From: Lasiosphaeris hirsuta | Taxonomy: Eukaryota; Ascomycota; Sordariomycetes; Sordariales; Lasiosphaeriaceae | Length of the DNA stretch: 64,000 bases | NCBI GenBank assembly: GCA_030549175.1 | Contig: JAUKUA010000007.1 | Span: forward strand, 3,100,001-3,164,000 | Direction: 5' to 3' | Shown: in pieces, positions 12,352-27,333 of the stretch | Layout: every line of letters begins with the position of its first letter | Position numbering within the stretch: position 1 is the stretch's first letter | Translations under genes and position numbers: made by a program | Notes under the pieces: model-generated | Databases searched by the model: none | The model's input: the letters and a program-made list of their open reading frames with translations, nothing else | What the model was told of the DNA's origin: nothing

Positions 12352-15300
12352 CTCGGTTATCTTTCAGATTTCGCGCCCTGGAAGGGAGAGCGTGGATCAA
12401 GACGGGGTATTTCGCCGTGCTGTATTAAGAAGTGATTCCGAGGGAAGCAGCTGGATGCGACACGGGTCAATGAAAACGACACTCGACGGTTCTGATGCGG
12501 CGCGTGGAGACGTCGACAAGTGCGAAACAAACGAGTGGATGGCCAAGCCTACTGAGACCTGGGAAAGTTGGCAAGATGACCGCGTGTCTGACTGGGAGGA
12601 AGATGCGCACTGCTCGTTCAGGTCGCGGTCTGTCGCTGAGTCGACTCGAGTTCGAGGACGCTTGCAGAGGCACAGCGATGGCGGAGGGGGGGAGCTGGAA
12701 GAAAAGAAAACGCAGGTGTGGCGTGGCCAAGTCAACGAGGGGATGCCGCAATTTTGGGGTTGGTTCGGTCTGGAGGCTTTGGAGACTCGCCAATCAATTT
12801 TTTTTATCTGGGAAATTGGAGCCGGGAGCAACAAGGAAAGTTAATCAAGCTGCACGCAATAACGCAATAACGCCAAAACTGGGCCCGTCAAAGATAACAT
12901 AGGAACGCCCTGCGTACCCAAGTCAAGAAAAGCCCACGCTCACTATCTCCGCAGCTTTGGAGCAGTGGCATCCAGCACGTCTGTCCACAGCGCCACACAG
13001 ACGACCCAGGGAGCCAGGGAAACGCTGTCAAAATAAGGGGTGGAAACGCAAGGCAACACGAATCCAGCCTGCGATCCCAGCGATCAGTGGGAAAGATTTA
13101 CAGATGTACAACCGAATACTCGCGGACATACGAAAAGTACCGGGTACATGCCTCTTCGCTGCTCTTCGCCTCTGCGAGGGGAAGGGGCAGAAATAGGGGA
13201 ACCCACCTCCTTGGAGACCGCTTGCGCCATGTAGCACGAAGCCACAACAGTTAGTGAACGGAACAGCATCTTCGAGCCGGCCTGTCAAACCCAACCAGAG
13301 GACCTGTGAGCCGGAAACGGGGGTCGCTAGCATTCTGCCAGACGTGGATAGAAGAGGGTTTATGGTTCTAGCGTTTGATATGCAAATTGCGATACGGCAG
13401 CGACCGTCAAATCGGCAGCCGTCCTTGGGCCACATGTTGCGCTGCGCAGGTTTGCGTGGCCCAAATTGGGATGGAGGACCTTTGCCTCCAACCTCTGCGA
13501 AACCTTCTGTCCCTAATCGCTGCAACCACTGCGTGGTTGGTTTGAGAAGGTCATCTCAGACACCGATATTAAGTATGTTGGGAGCTCTCAAACACCGGAG
13601 TTTTCCGAAGACGATTCAACCCGCTGACTGATTCAATCATCTCGTCCTGTTGATGGGCCTGTTAAATACAGTTTGCGCCGCGCAGACCTCTATTGACTCG
13701 TTGCTTGATCGTTCCGCCCGGGTCTCTGGTGCTTGTGCATTCTGAATACGATCGCCTAGACAACCTACCTCGCCAAAAGCTTATCAGGCAGTCTCGTGCC
13801 TCAAATTGAGAAGAAACACCATTGAGGAAGGAGTGACAGAGCAACATCGGCTTAGAGACGCAGGTACACAGACAAATCACAAATTGAAGCAACCGGACGG
13901 AACCTAGACAACTAGAGAGCTAGCCTCACCTTGGCAATTCGCAGTTTCGCGTTAGTAGCATGCGGCAATCGGCCAGCCGTTTTTTCGGCTATCTCCGTCG
14001 ACACCTGAAACTGCCCATGACGAAATCGTCAGCATTCCTGCTGAAGGCCTTACTAGGGAAGAGAGTCCACATGGCCCGGCACTTGCCCGTACACTAAACC
14101 CCAGGACCTCCGTTCTTGCGGCTCTTCCGGATAACTACCGTCGATCCCACGACGGGAAGTTGAGAATACAACAAACAGCCGTCGGGCCTGGCGGAGTCAT
14201 ACTAGTCACATCAAATGCCGTATGACATCAAAATTTATCTGGTGCGACATGCGGTTGGATGCAACACGGTTTTTACTCAGGGATCCTGCGAGCTTGCACT
14301 TACTGTTTGCTGTAAGCGCTGCCCGAGTACTAGGTAGTATCGGATTGAAAGCTCTGGATCGTACATACAACTACTGCGGCATATACAAGTTGTCTTTGAA
14401 ACAGCCGTGTGGCACAACTTGAAAGCAGCATCCCATGTTGTCCCCGCCGACCACTAGAGCCGATAGCCAAGACCCACGAGCCTCAGCCTCTCTCCTGCAC
14501 GCAACATCCGTCCTGCTTGACAGCTACCAAGCCAGCCTGTCATAGCCCGTCCCTTGGCGAGTCCGTGGAACGACCTGACAACCACAATTGGCCAGTAGCC
14601 AAATGTCATATCTCGTGCTCGAAACCCAGCCATCTCGTTGGGATGCGGGATGTTTATATGAAGGCCACCTAAAAATGAGGAGGTTGCTTCGACCCCCAGC
14701 CCCTCAACCTGGTTCGCACGCTGCCATTGTGTACTACTTGCTATCCGCACATGCTGGTAGCTACAGGAGAGCCGACCATGGCGTATCGCCACCGCCGACG
14801 CACGGCGATCCACCTGTCTGATGATCGTCATATCTTGAGGGATGCTGATCTAGGTGGTGAAACAATTCAGAATTTTGTAAGGGCGAGACTTGAAATCCAG
14901 TGCGGGCTCTACTGAAGGAGCGTCCTATCGATAACTAACGCAGTGAACACGGAGTGAACATTATCTTTTCGCTGACGCGAGGCAGCCTCGAGATGCATGC
15001 CATTGCCCACTGCAATATCCCATTTTTATCCTGAAAAGGACGGTGAGATTTATCCATGAAGGTACCTAAGAGAGAGGCGCCGTTTGCAAAAGTGTGCCCG
15101 AGCACATTCAGGTGCTCCTGGTCCTCTGTTGTGTTGTGCTGGCCCTGTACCTCTACAGATTGATGGCTGTGGTGCGACCAACTGAAGCCGCAAAGAGTGG
15201 ATGTGAGATGTGAGATGACATCGACAACCAACCCACCACCCATGCAGTGCCCTGAATACGTTCTCGCCAGGGTGCCTGACGGGCCAGGGTTCTGCAATTG

Positions 15301-15610
15301 CGGGACCCACTTTTCCAGCCACTAGGGGTAGCCCCTGCTCAAACAATTTTAGCCCCTCCATCTTAGACTCCTTTTTGCTGGGACCCGAAATTCGCAGGTT
15401 GGAGAGAAGAGCCAAGGAAATAGATATCACCTCGATAACAGCCGCTGGGCCACGCCCGACCTCAGAGAGTCCTTTAACTCCCGCCACAACCTTCATCTCA
15501 CAGTCAATTGCATATCCGGAGTGCACCTCTTCACAGTTCTGATATCGGTTCTTTATTTTGCAAGTTCTGTCAAACTCGCGTCGTCCCTGAGCTCTGGGTC
15601 TTTCTCCACC
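12352..15610. other. Divergent intergenic region transporter / UDP-galactopyranose mutase
   Basis: This 3.26-kb region holds the two promoters. Open frames in it are short, often non-ATG, and unlike any family I know. No tRNA or transposon is seen. Confidence 0.45.
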
Positions 15611-17519
<1,909 letters not shown>

Positions 17520-19691
17520 GCGTCTGTCAACGGCGGCCGCTCACGGAAGTCGTCCAAGCAGGTGAAGCAATCATTTGCCATGGTATAATGTGGGGGTATA
17601 GAAAGCGAGAGGGTTGGGACTTGCATATGCGAGAGGTACAGTGTCGTTAGGTTTTTGTTTGCTGTGCGTTGCAGACATAGAATTGGCAAAATACTAGCGG
17701 GATGGGAGGGTTGCAGCGGATTCTCTCGTTCATATTTGAAGACTCGTTCTGGCGGCATATGATGATGATGGATTCATGGCAAGGCAAGCAAAGATGTCTA
17801 TTTCTCTTCTAAGTAGGTGTCGGATTTCGGGAGGATGATAGAATCTAATGCATTCTTGATGGTCTCCTTACCAATGTGTTTGCTGCGAAGAGTTCGCGGT
17901 GACCGGTGTCGATATGCTGGTGTTATAGGCAATCTAATAAAGCTTGAACTGTTCTGCACAATACCACAGTATCGGCTGAAGATTTGTTGTTTGATTGGTA
18001 CGACGTTCTGCTAACATCAGCATGGAATCAAAACCTCACCTTTACTCGATAAATGCTGTCTTGCATAAGTATGGCGCATACTATCGTCGTTTAGGCAAAG
18101 CGGTAAACCTGTTGATCAACAGCCCCCGGTAATAGACTGGTTCTTGGACTCCACGGATACACTAGACACATGACGAAAACCTGCAGCCCACACAACCTAT
18201 ATCAACTCCCGGCGAGAAAAGGGGATGAAATACTGGTCTGGTAGATAATGGAATCTACGTGTGGCGGCAAGCCAAGGTGGCTTGCGGCTTGCGTTGGCAC
18301 TGAAACGACACGTGCACTGATTCGCTGCGCTGAGATCGTTTGGTCACCTCATCTTCTTTGACCTCATTTGTTGGCGCTCGAGCTCAACGGTGTGACGTCA
18401 ATGGCGCTTTGTCGAAGAAAAACAGGCGTTGACATGGAATTGAGGTCCAATCCCGGGTAGCCGGCGCAGAGACAATCAGATAGAATAATAGCCGGAAAAG
18501 ACAGAGGAAGCGTGCCAAATATGCTGCGAACCGAAAAGACTGGGATAATCTTCAAATACGGATGCATATTTACGAATAGAATCGGTAATCAAGATGAGGC
18601 TGTCAGAAACCGTCCGCCCGCGGTCCGCTATGTGATGCAAGCAAAATGTGCAATAAAACGCCGCAGCGCGGGATGCCGAACTGGGCGCAAGTGACGGCGT
18701 GTCTCGCGCATGACCGTACGAGCGTTGATAGAGACACGGTGTAGAGGAACGGAGAGCGGAAGGAAGGGAATGGTGACCTGGGGCGGGTTCAGCGGCTTGC
18801 TGAGCACTGGTGTGCCCTGATTAGCGAGGTGCTCGGGGTGTTTTAGGGCAAATGATGGACAGCCCGCCACAGTGCGCAGAATGGAGGTTTTGCCAGGTCA
18901 CAGCGGGATGTGCCATGACTAGCGCAGTTCCTCATCGCATGTCCCCCCTTCCCCTCGAGGAAACCCAAGCTTCTGCAGGGTCATTCATTCATTCGGTACT
19001 GCTACATCTCATCTAGGCAATTCTGGAACCCGGCCGCTCGCCGCCACAGGACCCGAGATCCCGTGGGAGCTGTCTGCTGCCTGTCACCTGTGTCTGGTGG
19101 CGACTGACTTTTGTCCTGGCACTCTAGGTAACTGGTGTACTGGGTGCGGTACATACGCTACAACGAATAGAGTACGAATAGCGACAGGACCGTTGGGTTC
19201 CAGAAGACCACTCCATATCCGGCCTTGGCAACTCGCGGCAAACATCAAACCGCACGCCAGCTCGCCTCGGCTTGGAGGTGGCCCCGTTGTCGCATTACGC
19301 CCAGCGGTGCCCCATTGCCGATCTTGGCTCGCTCGCTCCAACCACCACCATTGAGAGGCCAGAGGCCGAGATTGGGATTGAGAGGGGATTCGGCTCCTAG
19401 ACCGCGCACCGCCAAAGGTATACTAGGTATTCCACTTAGTCCACTCACAAATCCGGGTTTCTTCGTCGGCCGTTTTGCATGCAGAATCAGGATCCGCTGC
19501 GTCTGCGCTGTTGTCCCCGCCGCTGTCCCCGCATGCCGAATCCACATCCTGCTTACCTTGTCCGACTACGACGGCCTGCACCGCCTTCCATCTGATCCTG
19601 ACCATGAGCGGAACATGAATCTCTCGAACACGACGCCTTCTCGAACGAGCCCGTGATCCGCGATCCGTGACCAGGGTCCCACACGGTCACC
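17520..19691. other. Intergenic region ugmA / hybrid histidine kinase
   Basis: This 2.17-kb stretch covers the ugmA 3' flank (A/T-rich at about 17800-18200) and the long upstream region of the kinase. No supported coding or RNA gene is seen. Confidence 0.45.
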
Positions 19692-22600
19692 ATGGATCCC
19701 GCCGCGAGGCTACCTGATGACACGCAGCTCGATGCCCCATCGCGCATTTTTGAGCGTCTGCGCCAAATCGCCGGCTACGCCTGGGACGACTCCCGTCCAC
19801 CATTCCATACCACCTACGACAACTGGCACGTATATGGTACGCGCTTCGTTTCCCCTTACTCTACCACGGCCACCAACACGGCGGCGTCCCCCGCCCCCTA
19901 CCATAATCATGTCCCTAGTCCGTCCTCCCTTCCCAAACTCACCTCATCCGGTCGCCCCTCGCCTTCCGACCGCACGCCCATCTCTGCCGCCCACAGCGAA
20001 GCCGGCAGCGAGCACTCGGCAGTTGTCCCCTCACCCTCAGCATTCTCGACCGCTGCCGCTGATGCCCCCGTTGTGGAGGAGCAGGTCATTGCAAAGGTGT
20101 CTTTCCATGTGCTCCGCGAGGAGAGGGCTTTCCACATTGCGAGGGGCTTGATAGCAGGCACGGATCCCAATGGGGAGCACATTGTCAAGCCGCTGGATCT
20201 CATCCGACTGCCGCCTCAGTCAGGCGATCGGGGGACAACCATCGTCATCATCTACGAATATCCAGGCCCAAACCACATGTTCAAAATGCTTGACCTCGGT
20301 CCGGCCTTCTACACAGCCAAGAAGCAGGCCGACAAATGGATAACGCGCACCGAAAAGAACCCCAAGCTTGACGTCCCGATCAGCTTGCAACTCTTTCTCG
20401 ACTTTGCCATCGGCGCAGCCCAATGTTTAGAGACTATCCACCACGGCCAGGGCATCATCCATGGCGAGATAAGGGGAGACGCATTCCACTACAATAAGGA
20501 GACCAACAGAGTCAAACTAGTGTCTTTCGGTTCGGGACTGAGGTCATTCGAGCATGGCCTAACGAGCATGGGATGGTCTGCCTTGTCGAAAGAGCTTGGT
20601 GCAATGAATAAACTGCAGTACATAAGCCCAGAGCAAACAGGCCGCATGCCTGCCGAGCCCGACACACGCACGGATATCTATTCGCTGGGAATCTTGTTCT
20701 GGAGTCTTTTAACGCAGCAGCCCGTCTTTCAGGGAGAAACGCCGCTTGACATCGTCCAGGGCGTGTTGGGTCGGAGGATACCCAACGTCTCAGCCATCCG
20801 TATCGACATTCCCGACGTCATCGGACGCATCATCCAAAAATGCACATCCAAGAATGTAGGCGACAGGTATTTTTCAGCAAGTGGCCTCCGCTACGATTTG
20901 GTTACAGTTCAGCAGCTATTGGGTGACGGCGATTGGTTGGCCCTAAAAGACTGGCCAATCGCTTCCAGGGACGTATCCTCCTTCTTCATGCTTCCGTCAG
21001 CCATGATAGGGAGGGAGAAGGAAAGAGCCGAGCTATTAAAGGTTATTGAGAGGGTGGCCAAGAATCATGCAATGAGCCAAAAAGGAGGCGCGAACCGATT
21101 CTCGGACATATCGAACCTTTCAAACGACCCCCTCGACGGCACCGAGGTTTCCAGCGACGGTACAAGCTCGGCTGATGGGACAAACCGGCAGAGTGGCTCT
21201 TTTACACAGACAGTGTCGAACGAGCCGAAATGGAAGAGTAGCTTTTTTCCGACTGCGCTTGGTAACGACACGGCAACAATATCTGGGGAAACAATATCCT
21301 CCACTAATTCAGTCTTGTCAGGGGGAATCCGCGCTACCCGCGCATGGGAACGACATCAGAGTGTCTCCTTTGAGACAGTAAGTATTGGGGAAGGCGTCGC
21401 GACCGAAACATCGCCACGGCACAGCGGCGTGACAACCACAGATTCTTCCTCGAGCTTGTCGCGGCAGCTCGGCTCGGCCAAGTTTAGGAGGCAGGGCCAT
21501 TGCGAGATCGTGACAATTGAGGGGGCGGGCGGGCTTGGGAAGAGCTGCCTTGTCCAGTCCGTCTTAGCGGATGTTCGCAGGAGAGGCTACTGCGCGACGG
21601 CGAAATTTGACACGGCAAGGCGAATACCCTTTGGGCCGCTGCTAAAACTATTGTCTTCCTTGTTCCGCCAGGTATGGGGTGAGAGGAACACAGAAACACC
21701 ATTCCACCAGGCTCTAAAGCAATACGTCCGGCCTATGTGGCCCATGCTACACAAGGTTTTAGGCCTGCCCGAGTTTCTGCTAGGACCTGTCGATGGATCG
21801 TTGGCACGCACTCCATCGAATGCGCAGGGAGCTCGGGTCCCTCTAAAGAGGCGCGGCTCATCGCCTGAAATGTCTGGTCCGTCTGTAGTTCGGAGCGCCT
21901 CGAGGGCATCTACGCAGAGCTCACAGGACTTCCTCAGGGCCGGCACATCAACCAAAACAATACGGTTGATGAATACATTCCTCGATGTGCTAAGGATGTT
22001 TACGCACCACAAATTCATTTGCTTTTGTCTAGACGACCTTCACTTTGCCGATGACGAATCCACCGAACTCATCACGCAGATCATTGGGGCGAGGCTGAAG
22101 ATGGTTATTATAATGACGTATCGCCCCGAAGAGCTGTCACCTGACAAGGTTCAGAAGATCATCAATCCCAAATCCGAGGAGTTTCCAAGAAATGGAGGCC
22201 CAGCTGTCACTAAAATCACCTTGACACCACTGAATGAGGACGACATTGTTCACTATGTTGCGACAACGCTTTGCCTCGCAAGAGAAGAGGTTCTCCCCCT
22301 TGCCCTAGTCATCCAGTCCAAAACTGCTGGGAACCCGTTTTATATGCGCGAGATGCTCACTGCCAGTCACCGGAAAAAGTGCATTTGGTATGATTATCAC
22401 GTTGGCCAATGGAATTATGACCTAGACCGCCTATTCGACCAGTTTCAAGGAGAGCAAGACTACGATGTCCTCGACACGGCCTTCATCACTCGTCGCCTGA
22501 GTGAATTGCCTCCAGCCTCAAGGTCGATTCTGGCGTGGGCCGCGCTGCTAGGGCAAACGTTCTCATTCGACCTTATTTGCAAGCTGATGGAGGGGGAGTT

Positions 22601-25600
22601 TATATATTCCGATGATGAATGCCCTGGCGGCCAGAAGGATCACTCTGTCGGGGCGCAAGATGTTGTTGCAGGTCTCGAGGCGGCCATCCAAGCCTGCATC
22701 ATTGTGCCCAGTGATCGGGACGACCGCTTTCGGTTTGCTCACGACAGATACATACAAGCTGCATCGGCGCTGAAGGAGTGCAATGCTCGGAAGATGCACT
22801 TTATCATCACGCAAACCCTGCTGAAATACCACTCTACCGAGTTGTCAATGAAAAGCAACACCGCCTCCCACATATGCGAGTCTGTGGAAATCATAAAAAA
22901 ACGGGTATCTCATCGCCTGTCGTACCGGACACTTCTCTTCGAGTCCGCCCAAGAGGCTACTGAAAGCGGGGCGAGACCTACGGCTGCAAAGTATTATAGC
23001 AATGCCGTCGCTCTGCTCCAATCCAACCCCTGGGACGAGAGCGCTGAAGACGTCTCCTACGATGAAACACTGCAGCTTTATCTTCAGGCCTCCGAGTGCT
23101 ATCTGTATATGGGTCACCAGAGTGCGGCCAACGTGCTCCTCCAAACAATCTTCGACCAGGCAAGGACTGCCGTCGACAAGGCGCCAGCTTGGGTGCTTCA
23201 GTCAAGGATATTCGCCCAGAGCGGGGATTCGAGGCAGGCTCTAGAATCACTTAAAAAATGTCTGAGTGCACTTGGGATGACCTTGGAGGAGAATCCGACT
23301 TTTGAGCAATGCGACGAAAGATTCGAGCGCCTGTCTGTGAAGATCCAAAGTACAGACCGTCACGAGCTACTCAATCCCGCCCTCGCAAGTGATCCAGGTC
23401 TAGCGTCCCTGGGCGCTGTGCTGGCAGAAACGACGAGTGCCGGCTTTTGGACCGACTGCATTTCCTTTTATGAGCTATCCCTTCTGATGCTTGAAACACA
23501 TTTCGAACGGGGTGCCTTTCCCCAATCCGGTATGGCCTTTTTACACCTTGCCATCATTGCACTCTCCCGCTTCAATTTGATACAATTTGCTACGGAGCTC
23601 GCCGGTATATGTCTCGAGCTCTTAGAAAAGTATCGGGACCCTTTCTCAATGGCCAGGGGTTTCATGCTTTTTTCAAACTTTGTGGGGCATGTTCAGTACC
23701 CGATAGGGGCCGAGGTAGCACAACTCGACGGGACCGCTGAGTATGCCGCTGCAACGGGAGATCGCATTTCAACCATCCTCAGCTTCGGGCTCTCAGCACA
23801 GCTCAGGTTCTCCGCGAGTGAGAACTGTTCAGACCTCGAAGCGTTTTGCCAGTACAGCTGCGAGGAAATCCCAAACTGGCATCTCGACACTCGAGGAGGG
23901 ACGATTCTTATCGCGGTCAGACAAGTTTGCCGCGCCCTGCAAGGGAAAACGAGGGCACTCAGCCCGATCGAGGTTATGAGCGATGACCAACACGATGCTG
24001 CGTCGTATAAGAACTGGTTAAAGATCAACACAAACAACAACGGCAGGTCGGTGCTAATTTACGAGATGATAGAGCTCGTGCCCCTGTTTTTATACGGACA
24101 TTATGAAAAAGCAGTGGAGATGGGAAAGAGTTGCTGCGAAAATGCTAGCTTGGTATGGTCGGCTCGCAACACGAGGCTAGCCGTGCTGTTCTACGGACTT
24201 GCTTTGTCTGGTATCATTCTTCGCCAGCAACAAGATCCCCGGCCGAAGGCGGAGGACTTCAAGATGCGTGTGGAGGAGACTGTGAGGCAGGTCGAGCAGC
24301 TCAATAAAAAAATCAAGGATTGGGAGGTCGTCAATAACGTCAACTACCTCTCTTGGTCGAAGCTGCTTGACGCCCAAATCTCAGAGATGCTTGGCAAGCA
24401 TGGCACAGCAATTCAGCGTTACGAAGAGGCGTTGGACCATGCTTCGGAACACAACTTTGTCTTTGAGGAGGCACTAGGGAACTACTTGATGGCAAACATT
24501 TTTATTAGAAATGCTGCTAGACGTTCCGCGCGGTCAGCTCTTCGCGATGCTGTTGGTCTATACCGCCAATTCGGTGCCACTGGCATCGCCGACCATATTG
24601 AGGCCGAGCACAGCATCTTACTTCACGGCCCGATACGAAACCCTCGCACCGCCGACGCCGGGGTACAGACCGACTTTGCTAGCGACGCTGCATCTGTTCA
24701 ATACCGGACAGTTGATGCTGAGGGGGTTGAAGAGTCACCACAAATCACACAAGCGGCACTCGCTGCCCTGAAGGGAGAACGCATGTCGGCGTGGAGAGGC
24801 TCGATGCAGTCTGAAGCCGGGGCGGGCTTGCCTGCGCTTGACATGATCGACTTGCACGCAATACTTGTTTCATCGCAGGTCATTTCGTCAGTTTTGAGGG
24901 TTGACGAGCTGCTCAAGACTATGTGCGATGTGATCCTACAAACTTGTAGCGGGTCGGCTACGCTGGCCGCCATTGTTGTTCAAGATGAAGGGGGCGTGGG
25001 CTGGTGTGTGGCAGCAAGTGGAGACCCCGAAAAGGGGGCCGTGGCGCATATTCCGGGTGTCCCGCTCAGCGGGACACACCCTGTTGCGGAGAATGTCATC
25101 CTGTACTGCACGCGCTTCCGTGAGGTTGTCTTTCTCCGGGACCTTGTCAACGACGAGAGATTTGGCAATGTGAGCGACTATTGGCTCCGGAAGAACCCCC
25201 TTAGCAAGGCGGTCATCGCGATACCAATCTGTCACGGTTCGAAGCCTCTGCTTGGGGTTCTTTACCTCGAAGGCCTGCCGGGATCGTTTACTGACCGAAA
25301 TGTTACTGTCCTTCAACTTCTGGTCAACCAAATCGGAATCAGCTATTCGAATGCTCTCGCCATGAAAGCCGTCGAAAAGGTCTCAGCGGAGAATGTTTCT
25401 ATGGTGGCGCTGCAGAAGCGAGCTTTAGCTAAAGCCATCGAGGCCGAGACGAAGTCAAAGAATGCTGAGGCCGAGGCCATCCGCAATGTAAAGCTAGCGG
25501 AGGAGGCGGCCAAGACGAAATCCATCTTCCTCGCCAACGTCTCGCACGAGCTGCGCACCCCATTGAACGGAGTCATTGGGAATTCCGAGCTGCTGAGGGA

Positions 25601-27333
25601 CAGCAATCTCAACAGGGAGCAGCTCGAGATGGCCGACTCCATCAGGCTCTCGGCAGACTTGCTGTTGACGGTTATTAACGACATTCTTGACTTCTCGAGG
25701 ATGGAGGCGGACAAGATGAAGCTCTACGTCATCGCCTTCAATCCGGAGGAGATGGTGCGAGAGGTGGTCCGGGCAGTATCGTATAGCAACAGGGAAAAGA
25801 CGTCCAAGAAGAATGTCAGGATCGTTCAGGACATCAATCTACCATCTATGCTGATTTACGGAGATCCCATCCGCCTTCATCAGGTCCTCGGCAATCTGAT
25901 CGGAAACAGTTTGAAGTTCACCGAGGACGGCTCCATCACCATTGGAGCTCGGGTCGACTCGGAGACCACGGATATGGCGACACTGACTTTCTGGGTCAAG
26001 GATACGGGCATTGGGATTTCGCCGCAGCATCTAGATAACCTATTCCAGCCCTTTAGCCAGGCCGACGCGAGTACGGCTAGGAAGTACGGCGGCAGTGGGC
26101 TGGGGCTTAGCATCTGCAAGTCGCTTATCGAGACCATGATGAAGGGTAAAATCAGACTGGAGAGTCAGGAGAACGCCGGGACTACGGCTTGGTTCACCGT
26201 CACGTTTGAGAAGGCCAGACCTGAGGTGGTTGCTGGTGATGCTCAAGGTCCGCCGCCCACACTGCTGCTAGATGAGAACGCCCAGTCGCGGTTTTCGTCC
26301 TCGTCCCTCATCGACAGAGAGCTAACGCCAGTTCCTTACACGGATCTTTCGCTGATTCCCAAGGATCAGCTACGGATATGCATCGCCGAGGATAATGCGA
26401 TCAACGCGAAGATCGCCACGCAGTACATGCAGCGGCTCGGGTATCCAAATGTGGATACCTACGACAACGGTCTCAAAGCAGTTGAGGGCTTACGCGAGAA
26501 AGCACGCAAAGGCGCCCCATACCATATCATTCTGATGGATGTGCAGATGCCAGTACTAGATGGGTATGAAGCGACGAAGTTGCTGCGAACTGACACACTC
26601 GAGTCGGTGCGAAAGGTGCTCGTCATCGCTATGACGGCGTCGGCCATTCAGGGCGACCGCGAAAAGTGCCTGGCGGCGGGTATGAATGATTACTTGGCTA
26701 AGCCAGTGAGATCGGAGGTGCTGAAGAAGAAGTTGGATACGTATCTAGGGGGTCCGGTGAGTGGGATCTCTCATTTTGTACGGGGCCGCGTGAAGCTGAC
26801 AAGAGTTTTCGACGTAGCATACTCTTGATCGCAAACGGGCGGACAGCGTTGACAGCGCGAAGAGTAATGAACATAAACCTCATCCGGTGGCGGCGGCCGC
26901 CGCCGCTGTTGCAGTCAACAAGAACAACAGCAACAGCAATAGTAGTAGCAACAACAACAACAACAACAGCAGCAACAGCAACAACAACGGCTCGTTGACA
27001 CCTCCTCCCGGTGTTAGTTCCGGTCTCGCTGTACCGATACGGGAAGCTCTGGTTTCGCATAGTGGGAAGGATGCGGCAGACTCTTTGGCAAAGGTCGTGC
27101 TGCGGACGTCGACCGATACGCTATCAGACGGGCTCTCGGCGGGGGATCCAAACGCCTTTCCAGCGAGCGGCGGGACAAAACGCCAGCCGAGGAAACTTAC
27201 AAAGAGTCGCAATAATAGCGAGGTGCATATCGATAAGCCGACGACCAAAGCCATGCTCCAGAAGAAGAGCGCAGTTGCTTCGGCGAGGCAGAGTGGCGGG
27301 ATTATGCTTGATGGAGAGGACGTAATTCCTTGA
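19692..27333 (+). CDS. Class X hybrid histidine kinase (pseudokinase-AAA-GAF-HK-REC)
   Basis: Exon 1 is 19692-26756 and exon 2 is 26818-27333, giving 2526 residues. The 61-nt intron has GTGAGT, CTGAC branch and GTAG and joins in phase. ATG context is CACCATGG. In order: Ser/Thr-kinase-like domain (about 130-410; YISPEQTGRM and DTRTDIYSLGILFWSLL kept, but the catalytic-loop HRD reads HGE and the DFG position reads SFG, so probably a pseudokinase); AAA-type ATPase with Walker A GAGGLGKS (611-618) and LDDLHFADD (about 780); a helical region; GAF (about 1720-1890); HisKA with His1952 in NVSHELRTPLNGVIG; HATPase (GNLIGNSLKF, VKDTGIGIS, GGSGLGLSI); receiver with Asp2283 in ILMDVQMP and Lys in LAKPVR. 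This layout defines fungal class X, including S. pombe Mak2/Mak3, which act in peroxide signalling. The tail is rich in Asn and Ser. Confidence 0.95.
26911..26990 (+). repeat. Asn/Ser codon repeat in the kinase tail
   Basis: Tandem AAC/AGC/AAT triplets encode an Asn/Ser-rich segment of about 27 residues in the second exon of the histidine kinase. It follows an alanine run encoded by GCG/GCC repeats. Such tracts are prone to length change. Confidence 0.85.
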
